Shown: piece after piece, positions 52,827 to 64,000 of the stretch
Numbering within the stretch: position 1 is the stretch's first letter
How the letters are laid out: each line of letters opens with the position of its first letter
Assembly: GCA_944472155.2 (NCBI GenBank)
Contig: OX235271.1
Location: forward strand, 39,792,633 to 39,856,632
DNA: 64,000 nt
Source of the DNA: Trichobilharzia szidati
Lineage: Eukaryota > Platyhelminthes > Trematoda > Strigeidida > Schistosomatidae
Direction: 5' to 3'
Notes under the pieces: generated by a model
The model's input: the letters and a program-made list of their open reading frames with translations, nothing else
Database searches by the model: none
Told to the model about the DNA's origin: nothing
Position numbers and translations under genes: made by a program

Positions 52827-53400
52827 TGACAAAGAATTATGCATTATCTGAGGCATCTTGATAGGAAATGGACTCTCACCCAGATTCACAGATGCGAATG
52901 TAAAACCAAAGAAAACGCCTGGAAATGTTCACGTCGCCACCAAAATGATGCTGATATTTAACCTCGAATTTAAAAGTGATATCGAAGCAGAAATTCTCCA
53001 TGGATGGCTTTCGTGGTCTCTCCGTAAAGCATACTTTTCCACCAGCCTACGAGTAATATTTTCCTGCAAGAAACTATTCAGCCAACGCGTGAAACACAAG
53101 ATGGCGAATTTGGCCCCTTTATCGTACATATACCAGTTCGCATGCTCGTGTGGAGCCGAGTACATTGGTCGTTCAATGCGTTCACTGGTAAAACGCGTAG
53201 TGAACACCTTTCAGCATGGTTAGCGGAGGCAGAATGCAAGGGTGTATGCAGTTCGGCAACATGATATCTGGTGAATTCGGGACATTCAGCTACATTCGAA
53301 TAGTCCTTCAAAGTCATATACAAGATCCGGTCAGACTTTTCAAATCGAGTGAAATCTAGGCATCTAGGAAAAGCTGAGGCATTGACGATCCAAAACTCAA
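52827..53400 (+). pseudogene. PLE GIY-YIG endonuclease (right arm)
   Basis: The 121-residue frame contains PGNVHVATKMMLIFNLEFKS, VIFSCKKLFSQRVKHKMANL and YIYQFACSCGAEYIGRSMRS, with intact Cys pair, YIG and Arg. The frame breaks after KRVVNTFQHG; the continuation (GVCSSATXYLVNSG) is out of frame. It ends the PLE whose RT is at 52,073. Confidence 0.8.
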
Positions 53401-53784
53401 GTACACGCTATTTGAAAGAAATCTGTTGAACCGTTGTCCCTAGCATGGACATCATGAAATGTCAATGTCACCAATAATGATTACTCTATTGCCTTTGTTG
53501 TGAAACCTTCCCGTTTATTTCTGTTCTTTCTGAGTTGTCAATTCCTATCTAGATTACTGGATTTGCTCGCCGTTTTTAATATGTCCGAATTTCCTGCCTA
53601 TTTTCTTATTACTACGTCCTTAATCCGTAATTTGTACAAACAGTCAAGTTTTCCGATAATTATGATCTCATTATGTCTTTTCTAATCGACGTTTCTGATT
53701 ATTACACATTGTAGTTTTATTAATTTAACCTTTGACCGGAAATAATACTGAAACTTTCTCACACATTTAGTATAATAAATACAT

Positions 53785-53830
53785 GAATGTACAGCCTAGT
53801 TGATGACTTCGTCGAAAGGAAAGTTTTCTT
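53785..53830 (+). repeat. PLE tail with hammerhead-like core
   Basis: GTACAGCCTAGTTGATGACT then TCGTCGAAAGGAAAG: a TTGATGA box and GAAA separated by a GAC/GTC mini-stem. Mirrored in the left arm at about 40,608-40,655. Confidence 0.55.
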
Positions 53831-53934
53831 CCCTGCAATCGCCTTTTTAACATTTGCTGTGTAATTGCGAATTAGAGCTATATTTAAACCACAACTGATT
53901 TATTCCTGGTGAGATCGCCTGAATTGAAGAGTAT

Positions 53935-54416
53935 ATTTATTACTTTATCACTAGATGTTCCAGTTGTTAAGATTAAAAAGAAACATATAGGCGAACAATA
54001 TGGTTTTCACTTAGATCCTCTTCAGACATTACTCTGTATAAAAATTTAATCGATGATGATGATGAGTTTGTGGATCAAATACGCACCAGTTGTTCCTGGA
54101 GCCGCAATTCAATGAGAACGTGGTCAGTGAAACCCTACATCTAAAATCATCCACAGTCACAAGACGGATTTATGCTACAGTCACTCTTTGTTTATCATGT
54201 CCCAGCCGACCAATTGTCATTGATTACGCGGAGGATCTACCACCTAACTGTGCCACCTCCGTGTGCATTTACAAGTTTAGCTGCTCCTGTGTAGAAGAAT
54301 ATGTAGGGGGAACAACTATTCAGGTTAGCGAACTCGTTACTGAGAATCTTAATTCATGTTTTTTCAGGCTGAATCTATTTTTCCCGACTACGCATATATT
54401 CTTACGGAAAAGCTGA
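53935..54416 (+). pseudogene. PLE GIY-YIG fragment (right arm)
   Basis: Inverted copy of 40,024-40,533: LSLDVPVVKIKKKHIGEQYG, then LEPQFNENVVSETLHLKSST and CIYKFSCSCVEEYVGGTTIQ. The Arg after YIG-like YVG is Gly here, a further loss relative to the left arm. Confidence 0.7.
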
Positions 54417-57400
54417 CAACTGGTATATAATTGTTATCCCACGCACATATATTATTGACTGTATTTCGCACACATGAAATTTTTCATATTCCGTTATCCA
54501 TAACCATGTATGTCTCTTCCGGAAGAAATTCGGGCCAGTCCAACGATTAAAACTTTGGGATTATTTATTTCAGTTTATTTTCATATTTCATGAATGTAAT
54601 TTTTATATATTTTCGTTCATGGTTTGGAAAAGACCACCAGACAGAATCCATAAGAAGCTGTATTTTGTCTTGTTTGATTGACAACAGCCACAAAATAGAC
54701 AGAAGAAGTGCCCTTAGAGTTATTTATCGCATAGAACATCGAACAATTCGAACTAAATTTGAACCCGGCTTCTACACAAAGCAGAAGTATGGGAATTCGA
54801 GAGTACAACCCCAGCCTCTATATGTAAAAAGGAGTTTGTTCTACCTCTGTCTCTCCCTTAGCCTAGGTAAATCTCATTAAATCTTCCCGCCAACTTTTAT
54901 CCTCTATTTCTTTCGTAATTCTGTGTTATTTATTAAGACCCTGATTGTCATTCACTGGTCTATAGTGATGCGTAACTTTTGCGTTTATCAGAATTCGGTC
55001 CTACATTTTTTTACTGAATTGTTTACGTTATCATACTGGCTTCATTATTCTTATTGTCACCAGCATCAGCTACTTGTGTAACAGCAGAAGGCGAGACACG
55101 GAAGCAGAAGGTGTATTTTGAAGTGATCAAACAGCTATTAACATCTACACAGTTCATGTTCTTTAACCAGTCACTGAGCTTGTGATTTTCGTTAACAGTA
55201 ACCGACATGAAATAGAATGTTCAAATACACACGTAGTATTCTGTTGCTAATGTAGTATTGAACTGTGGGAATAGTAGTTAGATGTTATCACCAACACAAA
55301 TACAATGATTCTTACTGTGAATATGATAATATTCCGTTGAACGCCTTTGTCTGTATCCCACCACCACACTTGCACTTTTGTTATCATTGTCCTTATTATC
55401 AGTATTTTTGATATTGTCATGATGATCATTGTTACTGACACGTTGACAATATTGAAGACATTGTGTTTGATCCACAAACTCACTGTCATTGGTTAAAAAT
55501 TTCCATTGATAAAGAAGTTATTTACATGAGAGTACAGCCTGAAGAAGTTCTAATTGAAAACGATATTGTTTTATGCTTATTTTCATTTATGACGATATAA
55601 TGAAAGAGTGTTTCATATACAGCACATAATTCTTATCCTTTGAATGGATTGTCATTCATTGTATTAATGAAAATTGTATTCACTTTTAATCTATGTTATG
55701 CGTAATTATGACAGAAATCGAATTGAAGTATTGTGTAACCTAATTCAGTAGGATTATCTTTCATCACAACAATTCGATACTTTATTTTGTATTAAACGTG
55801 AAATGTAAACAAACAACTGAATAGAATTTGATTACGAAACACTTGGGATTAGTTACTCTTAGACGGACAACATTAGAAATTTGCATATTTTAGAATGAAA
55901 AGAAAGCGACAGTGAGGGATTTCGGTTAGCTCCTATTCAGTGGACTATCATTATTACACTAGTTTGAACTAATAATGTTAGAATACGAATAATTTGCAGT
56001 AAACATGGTTTTAGATGGTTGGAGGCAATCGGCCACCGGAAGCCTTGTTTCACCCAGGATTTGTGCTGGTTGGCACTTACCTGTCAGCAAGGGGTATCCG
56101 CAACCTTGAAAGATCTCATGTCACTCCTTCTGAGATTCTAACCCACGTCACCCAGTGAGTATTGCAGTCGAACACGTAATCACTCAGTCATTAAGACTAG
56201 TGACTGGCCGCCTAAAGGACTCTATCGCATACTTTGGTTCGACACTGGCGAGTAACTAATGTCACGACCAGAAACAAGGTGTACTTGTGTGGAAATTTTC
56301 ACACCCTCAGGTTTCATTTAGCCATAGTATTTACTGTCACATAGGCTTTTGCAATATATTTGTCACTGACATGCTTTTACGCTGTTTCCTTAAGCCAAAG
56401 TACCTCCATATATGAAGATGACAAGGGAAGTTTAGATACAGAGTGAAATACAGTGGAGGAGCAGTTCAAAGTCAATTGTTTTTCGGATTCGTTGTTTGTT
56501 GAAATCGATATTTACCCGCTAAGGATTTGTGCATCTTGACTGTTTGGTTTTGTTTTCTATATGTCAAATTTTCAAATGAATGAAACGGCCCCTCGGTGTT
56601 TAGATCACCTGAATAGAATTCCAAGTAGTACTGCTGGTTAACCTCGGTAATATTCAATACCGCATGGCAGTTACTCAGTCGTATACACCATCATGCATCG
56701 AAATCTGTTCTTACTTTAAAATATGTAACTGCTTTGTGTTGTCCTTTGACTTATTTCGATTATGAGAATTAAGGGGATTCGGATTAATTTCAGTTGTTAG
56801 GTTGTTCGAACTTGTCACGAATTAATACCACTTACAAAAGTAGTTGAAAATCAGGAAGAACTATGCGCTGACTAAAACCGATTCATTATTATTTGGATAC
56901 CGGAAAGCGTTCCATGTGTCTCACTGTATGGCTGGCAGAATTTCCTTAAGACACGCATAATCACGAACCAGTCCAGAGAATAGGACAAGACGGTTGTCTT
57001 TGAATAGTTCTATGGTTCTTTCAGCCTATGACAAGGTTAACAACTCGAAATGACCTGAGAAATGCCGTTGGGTGGCTTTACAGTTCAGTCTAGGTGCAAA
57101 ACGAGCACTCAGAATCAAGTAGAATATTCACACAAAGCTGGGATGGAAAACTTTGTCCACAACAATCACATACTGACCATTGCCATTGACTGTCATGAGT
57201 GAGAAATGACCTTCATTCATTCAAACAAAATTATGTCATTCAACACATGATCAATGTACGCACAACCGAAAAGAGATGCATTATAAAATTAGAGATAAAG
57301 CAGGCACAAAGACAAGTAATTAGGATTAAGTCAACATGTGATATGCAAATTTCAAAGCGATGAAATACAGCCTCTGAGAGTAGAGAATAATTCTTACAGA

Positions 57401-57499
57401 TTTAATTGAAACTTCCAAATAGATATGAATACTCTGATTAGATTGTTCAAACTGCCTTTCTGTCGTAAACGGGTCAAATGTAACATTCTATTTTGGGGC

Positions 57500-57835
57500 T
57501 CTTTCGCAAGTCGCACACACAGTCACACCAGGGATAGGATTCAGTACCTGCGTATTACAAAGCTGAGCTCACTGACCACTGAATCACTCTAATGGAGATT
57601 TACTGACTGATGACGATAGTATTGTGTCATGAATTCATGAGTAACTGAATTCTGATGCAAATGACTGGATGAGTTAACGAGCTGGGCTGCGTAACCTGAA
57701 GATCTCAAGTCGGATCCTTGATGTCGTTATATCTGCTCACAATTGAAGAGTCTCGAAGTAGGATGAAACAGCTGTTCAGTTCTAGTCCTCAATAATTCTC
57801 CATTTGATGTTTGTTCATGAATAAATCCAACAAAT
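57500..57835. repeat. Hammerhead SINE pair, mirrored copy
   Basis: Mirror of 36,035-36,365. The plus copy shows TTGAAGAGTCTCGAAGTAGG, ATGAAACAGCTGTTCAG and the tail CCTCAATAATTCTCC. Confidence 0.55.
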
Positions 57836-57922
57836 TTTTCACATGTTACTACACATAAATAGTAACACGCAAATGAATCTTGTAAGGCCAATTGAGATAA
57901 TGTAGTATCATCGAAAAATGAA

Positions 57923-58225
57923 GTGAAACACGTTCATGAAGAAAAAATTGTACATTTAATGGATAGCTCAGTATCGGGATATTTTTTTGGAGAATGGATT
58001 GTTGGCTTAAATAAAAGATTCGATTTTGTAGGCGATAGCTATTGTTCAAAGGAAGATACTCTGGTTTGCTTTTCATTCGTATGGAATTTTCAGATATTTT
58101 GCGAACATGTAATCATTCTCTACATTTATGGGGGAATATTTTTTGATGTCAATCGAATAGTTCATCATTCTTTTCATAGGTATTCTATTGATCTTATGGC
58201 TGAGTATTTTTACATGAAGTGTTAG
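57923..58225 (+). CDS. Unrecognised 100-residue frame kept in both arms
   Basis: MKHVHEEKIVHLMDSSVSGY, FFGEWIVGLNKRFDFVGDSY and CSKEDTLVCFSFVWNFQIF are shared with the left arm (35,754-35,936 minus), where the frame has one extra Phe codon in the T run and ends early at a TGA replacing Cys. No domain recognised. A chance frame in an AT-rich repeat is the default explanation. Confidence 0.2.
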   Translation: MKHVHEEKIVHLMDSSVSGYFFGEWIVGLNKRFDFVGDSYCSKEDTLVCFSFVWNFQIFCEHVIILYIYGGIFFDVNRIVHHSFHRYSIDLMAEYFYMKC

Positions 58226-58749
58226 CTGAATAGCTAATTGGTGTTAATAGTGATGTAACAAATTCTCATGGGAACATTTATTTGTTCTATAATTCAGTTT
58301 TAAAGTGACATAATAGGACGTGCTGATGTTGACTTTCCAATCCTCCAAGGTAATTAGTTAACGCTGAACTTCTCCTCATGAAAACACAAACTAGATCTGA
58401 TGACAGCTTCATCTTAATTATGTAAATGCCCCATAATAACTTAAGTTGAGAAGTCACAAACTAGAACGATAAAGGCAGCTACTGTTTACTGGTTTACAGT
58501 GGTTCCTTTACTAAAATCGGTTGTTGAAATCATCTGTGTTCAAATCAATCTAATTCTCATAGATCCACTATTTGAAAGATCACATTGTAGAATTGTAGAA
58601 TTTAAATCGTCTGGTTCGATAATCTAAAAGACGTTTGATTACACAACCATTAACTGTGTAAATAGAAAGCCGAGTAATCTTCATCAAATGCACTTCTCAG
58701 TGACCATTGGTTCAAAATAATCTCTCATTAACACTTGACGCTGATGAAT

Positions 58750-59610
58750 ACTCTTATCATTTCCTTGAATTCCCATTGCAATCTACGGCATCAACAACAC
58801 AAGCCCACCTTCTTCTATTTTCTTCTCTCCTCTACAGCAAAGCCAACGATCGCCCACAATCTCTCATCTCCTCCTCCAACTCACACAATATCATTCGTGT
58901 CATTCTCGCACCGACGACCCACTCGTCGTTTCTCATTCTAGTTCCACTTGAGCGATGGTCTGATGTGTGATGTCGTTCGGCGGTTTCATTAGTAGGATGT
59001 GTCCAATCCATCTGCATTTTCTCCTACACATTTGTTGAGAGATCGGCTCTTGGTTTGTTCATCACCATAGTTTCTTGTTGATGATTCCTCCTGTCAAGAC
59101 ATCTCATCTTCAGTGTGGAGCCAGGGAAGGTGGCAGCTGTTGATAATTGTATGCAACTTATCGGAAATGCGTTTCGTCAAGGACATTGCAAGTTTCTGAT
59201 CCATATGGAATAAGTGACTGACTGGTTTGACATTTGTTTTGAAAATCCAGATCTTTTTCTTTATGCTGAGATGGAGTGTAGAAGATTTCCACACTGATTT
59301 CAGATTGATGAAGGTGTATCCCGCACATCTGTGTCTGACTGTTTCTGACGTTTCATCCGTGCCGTCCACCTGTAGTTGAGACCATGCTTCCTGGCTGGAT
59401 TAATGAAGGAAGTAACCTCTGTTGAATTTCCCTTGTTGAGGGTGATTTGTGCTCGTTGGTCTTGTTGTTGTTGTTGCTGTTGGTTGGTTGGTTATCTTCA
59501 TCACCTGCATCTGGTCTATATTCACCTGTAGTCGTGTCTTCACTGGCAGCTTCTTCAGCTTGCTTGTTGGTTTTCGCCTCCGAGTGTTCCAGTTTGTGTC
59601 TCGTTAAAAA
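58750..59610 (-). pseudogene. Non-LTR retrotransposon 3' fragment (right arm)
   Basis: Mirror of 34,283-35,060: CAGYTFINLKSVWKSSTLHL, KKIWIFKTNVKPVSHLFHMD, SDKLHTIINSCHLPWLHTED, then in another frame a WRRxxxELEEEMRDCGRSLAL-like end. Gln/Asn-rich linker near 59,450-59,500. Confidence 0.75.
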
Positions 59611-59639
59611 TAAATCATCCACTGGTTAATTCTATATCT

Positions 59640-60350
59640 TCTAGAGTCTTCTCATCGGTTGGCAGTAATTATTCTAATATTAATTCCCAAATATGATAGA
59701 TATGAACTTTTTAATGTCATGTAGTATATCAAAACTTTTGTGCCCAGTAGTGACTAATCATTCAAATTCGTTTTCAATAATCGAAGCGTCATATTTAAAC
59801 TTATACCTTAATCTTTCTGTGGCATACGCTCTTAATGTACCTATCATCACTAGGCAATAAAGCTCGAAAATTGTATTGTTTTTGACTTAAAAGTTGTCAA
59901 AATGTGATTTTTAACGACGTATAAACAAGCTCACAAAAAGAACAGCAGATATGATAAACAATTTTTTGGTCCAGCAAATTGTCATTTGAAGGAGACAGGC
60001 AGTAACAACAACAGTTTTGAGTTTAAAATGAAATAAATACCACTGCACAGCCTCTTGTCAAAGGTAAACTAGTGTTCAGAAGCGTAAATAGGATGAATAA
60101 AGCTCATTTAAGCCCGTATTCTTGAATGCTAACTACGCCTATTTTATGAAGAATCATGACATGTTTTAAGTCTTCGCCAAACGCTAATAGCCTACTCCAG
60201 ATGGCCATACTTCGAATAGAAATATGTGTTAACCTCAACAGATTATGAATTATGATAAAAACTACCTGTATTAAGTGTCAAAAGAATGGCTACAACCTAT
60301 TGAATCCCTTTATATATAAATGAATCATTTATTATTATTTTTACTGTATC
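59640..60350. other. Intergenic, nothing recognised
   Basis: AT-rich, no long frames, no family repeat seen. Confidence 0.35.
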
Positions 60351-60352
60351 AT

Positions 60353-60640
60353 TTAATTCCTACAGGAATATAGGGCTTCAGCCATGCGTCTCCATTGCGT
60401 TCTGTTCTCTGCTAGAGTCTTCACCTGGCTACAAGTCTGCCCACACGTTTTCATCTCCTCTTCACATGACCTCCTCCAAGTCACCCTTGGACGACCAAGT
60501 CGCCGCTTCCCTTTCAGGTTCCACTCAAGGGCTTGTCTAGTGATGTCGCTTGATGGTTTCCTAAGAGTAAGGTCAGTAAATTGCTTGTATAGGTTGTCAA
60601 ACAAGTCCACCGATACTCAGCATAGTGAACGAATCTAATT
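60353..60640 (-). pseudogene. Non-LTR retrotransposon C-terminus
   Basis: The open 85-residue frame reads LRKPSSDITRQALEWNLKGK, RRLGRPRVTWRRSCEEEMKT, CGQTCSQVKTLAENRTQWRR, MAEALYSCRN. It is the best preserved copy of the C-terminal domain of the family at 30.6-33.6 kb. A TAATAATAATAA-type 3' end follows on the minus strand. Heavily 5' truncated. Confidence 0.85.
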
Positions 60641-62150
60641 AGCTTATTGTAACTTATCGACATATTATATCTGATGGTGGCATATATCCTTTGTATAAGT
60701 AGAAGAGTTCATCGGTCCATTTATGTCTCGATTTTAGAAGTTGAAATTTCTGAAATTGAGAACTGACAAAGTCATCAAAAATCGTGTTTGTCAGTGTAAA
60801 ATTATTAGTCGCTCCTTTTGTTTCTGTCAACATATTTTCAACAAATTCTGAGTGTATGAAAACATTTTATTACATTTAAAGATGGTTGCAGGAAGTCGTC
60901 ATGATGCTTTGGACCTAGGTTTCGTGCTTGTTATCATTCTTCAGAAAGGCGTATCTGTAATTTTGAAGGAACTTATACCCCTTAGTGAGATTTGAACTCG
61001 TGTTTACCAGTTCCGTAGTCAGAGACGTTACCGCTGAAAAATTCGATGTCACGATTCACCTTCTATAGGTCTGTAACAGACATTTTGGTTGGATACTAGG
61101 CAGTAAATAATGTCGTTTTCCTAGTTCTTCTTTTAATGCGAACTGAATTCTACCAGTCAAGTTTGAAATGTAGCCAACATGATAGGTGACTCACCGGCAC
61201 GGTACACAATGACTTCGGAATTGGGTGACCCAGTTTCCAACATCAGAAGGGAAATGAATTCATCCAAGACTTCGAATACGCCTTGATGACGAGGGATAAA
61301 GGCACGAGACCTAGGTCTAAGGTTTCCTGACCACAGTCTAGAAAAATATCTAACAGCAATTCAGGATTCTCCATGGTGGTAAGCCATCTATTATGTTGGC
61401 CACATTACAATAGATGACTGACGGAATTCGATCTTTACCAAAAGAAGGATTACACAGTGAACATTAGTTATTGCCTAGTATCCAATTTTTATTATCTTCA
61501 GAATCCCTAATATTACACAAACCCCTACTGATTTACATTGAGTCATTTAGAAAGGACAGTTTCTTGAAAAACTGCATTTATGGAATAATTAGTTTGCTAG
61601 TTTTAGATAACAGATTTAGAAATTTTCAGCGTTATCTTTTGTCACAAAACAGAATTTTGAAAATTAAAAAAAGCTTTAGATTCTACTCTTCTGCGAACGG
61701 ATAAAAAATTCAATTTTTAATTATCATCCTAGAATTTCGTTATAGTAAGTTGTGCTTTGATTTATTTTTCTCAGGGATCCACTGAATTACTTTGTGTCAT
61801 CTTCATAACCTGTTCATGCACGACAAATATAAATAATTCATTCAGTGATACGTTATTCACTGGCGGCTATTATTTTGGTATCTAATCATTCCTGCTGGCA
61901 GCCAACTTGACATTGTGTTTATGAGACTAAGAAACTCTCAATAGAAATGCAGTCTGAAGTGGTTCTAGATTATCTGATTCAGTGGTGTATACCACTTATA
62001 AAAGAAGACCAGTTGTATATCAAACAACATCTTCAGATAAACAATGATAATTTGTGTAAGCGGAAAAGTCAATGAAGAATGGACTTGAGAAGAACGTGAT
62101 CATACTTAGAAGAATCCGAGAAAACAAACGGGCAAGGAAAACATTTATAT
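60641..62150. other. Mostly unassigned; tRNA-like trace at 60.97-61.04 kb
   Basis: On the minus strand near 61,030 TTCAGCGGTAACGTCTCTGA and CACGAGTTCAAATCTC resemble A- and B-box regions of a tRNA-derived SINE. The rest, including the 77-residue frame at 61,471-61,704, is unrecognised. Confidence 0.35.
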
Positions 62151-62420
62151 GCCATTTCCATGCACATTTTGTCACGAAGTAACAACACCTAGAGATCAGA
62201 GGAGACCAGGAAGTACTCAACAATTGTTTCATCTTGGTTGGAGACTCTTCATTACTGCACATACACACCTTCACTAGAGAACAGACCCAGGAAATTCAGG
62301 TTACGATGCTAAGCTAGTTTGTCATTCAGTTACGTGGGCCGGGATTCAGTGTCTCGTGAATTCTAGAGTCGGGAAAACTGTCCAGGGTTCCTTAATTCCC
62401 AGTGATCTTTTCAAGTAATG
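62150..62420. repeat. Hammerhead SINE (second family) pair, degenerate
   Basis: Minus copy: ATGAAGAGTCTCCAACCAAG, ATGAAACAATTGTTGAGTAC. A plus-strand remnant (AGTCGGGAAAACTGTCCAGG, CCTTAATTCCCAGTGATC) follows from about 62,340. Confidence 0.5.
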
Positions 62421-62655
62421 TTGGTTCTTGTAGGAATATAGATTGAAAGTGATTCAAACCCCTACACAAACCCATGATCTAAATTGTTATTATTTGCAAA
62501 TTTCAGGGTCATCAAGGCGTTTATGATTTTCTGGTTTCACATAGTATTTTGTCACAATGAAAATTATTACTCGTCTCACTGCACTTATTAACTGTAAGGC
62601 AATCAAAATTAATCCCCGAATCTAGTAATTGCACTTAGCAAATATCTGTTTTATT

Positions 62656-62838
62656 TTAGGCATATGGTTCTTGGGATATGCTCAGAAAAAATTGCATAAA
62701 ATTCTTTCTTTCTGTCCTTCCAATGTACCTTCTCCCATAAGTGCAAGTAAGCTTATAAACACATGTAAAGGCAACATCAACAGGGTACTTATCTATTTTA
62801 GACCGGCTCACTTTGTCCGTGGTGCTGTCTGGGAGCAT
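62656..62838 (-). pseudogene. PLE GIY-YIG fragment
   Basis: FTCVYKLTCTYGRRYIGRTE: the YIG motif and Arg are intact, the second Cys is Tyr. C-terminal side of the RT fragment at 63,412-63,813. Confidence 0.7.
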
Positions 62839-63159
62839 CTTCTTATTGCCCCTTTCATTCTCTTGTCATTCTTTGGTGATTTTATCTCTCCTTGCAATGC
62901 TAGACAAATAAATAAAATAAATGCTCTTCTTTTCTACACTAAGATGTTTCATTTTCTGATCTTTTTATTGGCCATCGCTTTGGATACTCACTTTCCCTTA
63001 GGCATTTTTCAACACAGCCTTATTATTCCTCCTCCTCCTGGCTGCATCGCACAGTGTCTTTACTGATCCACGTTTATAGCTAGTCGAACAGAAGCTTTTA
63101 TAGTGAAGACATTGTTCCGTACAAACTTCTTTTCTAAAGATAGACATTTCGATGACACC

Positions 63160-63813
63160 ATAGTTTGTTGTTCATACATTAAGATCCAGGAGACTGAACT
63201 CACCATTATGTTCATATGCTACAATGAGTTTAATACTAGGATGTATCTCAATCAGGCAGCCAACTAATGAAAACAACAAACGTATCACCAAAATATCCTC
63301 AACAGTAGGTTATTTCATTGGTAGCAGAACTCACTCGCACCTGTTCCAGATAACCCATTAACACATCGGCCAGAATAGGTCCCAGTTTGTCCATAAAACA
63401 GGATTTTAAATTCAGAATTTAATGTCTTTTGTGCAAAGAAGTAATAGACCCTTCATCTCTGTTTCTGGTAATGATAGTCGATTAGTTTGTTGACAAATAA
63501 TGCCAACTGTTTCCACTGCTGATATATTTTTAAATGAGGCGGTTAAGTAGTATAATACCCTGAGTTTATAAGAAATATTGGCATTATCGACTTCACTGGA
63601 AAACTGATACGGATCTTCCAAGCAATGGATTGCAGATTTACATTGAATGGGCTTCCGAGAATCACTTAATCTCCGAGCTAGCCTGTTGCATGGTAAATTG
63701 ACCACTGACATAATGGGTTTTAAAGGTGCATTGGACTTATGGATTTTGAGTAAGCCGTATGTAGACTGGAGGCATCCACTTTTTAACCTGAGTTCATTAT
63801 TCGTTCGAAGCAT
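63160..63813 (-). pseudogene. PLE reverse transcriptase fragment
   Basis: The frame to 63,412 reads STYGLLKIHKSNAPLKPIMS, VVNLPCNRLARRLSDSRKPI (motif 2) and later a TNVP-like region. Beyond 63,412 in other frames CFMDKLGPILADVLMGYLEQ (motif 4) and GYFGDTFVVF (motif 5; YVDD reads YFGD) can be read. The catalytic Asp pair is damaged. The 5' end lies beyond the window or is missing. Confidence 0.75.
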
Positions 63814-64000
63814 ATCTAAAAACCATGCCTAAAAGGAAGTAGATATTCACAAAATGCAATTACCAAACATTCTGTGGATACGGGTCATTTCATGAACATT
63901 TCAAAATTCTTCAAAATACTAAATATATAAAGGGCCAAAAAATTATTATGACTTACTCAAGCAGTTGCAAATAAACTTTTCAAAACAAACTTATGCACAC

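Larger units (their letters stand above)
48067..59610 (-). repeat. Palindrome 2, right arm
   Basis: Inverted partner of 34,283-41,863, interrupted by the BEL/Pao element (48,496-52,072). It retains the PLE RT segment lost from the left arm, and the empty sites of the left arm's SINE and solo LTR. Confidence 0.85.

Overview
The window looks like a repeat-choked intergenic or heterochromatic stretch of a blood-fluke genome (Schistosoma or a close trematode). The assignment rests on AT-rich sequence, copies of the hammerhead-bearing Smalpha-type SINE, many Penelope-like elements (PLEs: reverse transcriptase plus GIY-YIG endonuclease), a BEL/Pao LTR element and jockey/RTE-style non-LTR remnants. 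I found no convincing host gene. Almost every protein-like stretch belongs to a mobile element, and nearly all carry stops or frameshifts.

Layout. 1-7.6 kb: Smalpha fragments, eroded PLE endonuclease tails, a 60-bp-arm hairpin, and a 0.7-kb module in inverted copies around PLE debris. 7.6-11.2 kb: a decayed PLE on the minus strand, split by a composite foldback PLE insertion with a 15-bp target duplication. 11.7-15.7 kb: tRNA-derived SINE material, then the best PLE of the window (12,695-14,892), with perfect 94-bp inverted termini, a 14-bp target duplication, one nonsense codon, and its empty site preserved in a paralogous module near 7.58 kb. 15.97-28.17 kb: palindrome 1, with nearly colinear arms (homologous parts 3.755 and 3.760 kb) around a 3.0-kb centre that holds a 61-bp minisatellite. 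29-34.2 kb: PLE debris, the longest non-LTR retrotransposon relic (endonuclease, RT, C-terminus) and a Ty3/gypsy RT scrap. 34.3-59.6 kb: palindrome 2, older and more divergent, with a 6.2-kb centre. That centre holds a PLE with 273-bp direct pseudo-LTRs nested in a non-LTR element. The right arm carries a gag-only BEL/Pao element with 320-bp LTRs; the left arm carries a solo LTR and a SINE. 59.6-64 kb: further non-LTR, SINE and PLE remains.

The elements form a layered record. PLEs jumped into PLEs and non-LTR elements, two segments were duplicated as large inverted repeats, and later insertions hit only one arm, so the other arm preserves the empty site. A recurring RNA theme is the hammerhead ribozyme: Smalpha copies, a second SINE-like family with tRNA-like heads and hammerhead-like cores, and PLE termini all carry versions of the motif. 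The second family and the repeated head-to-head pairing of such SINEs are the most novel-looking observations.
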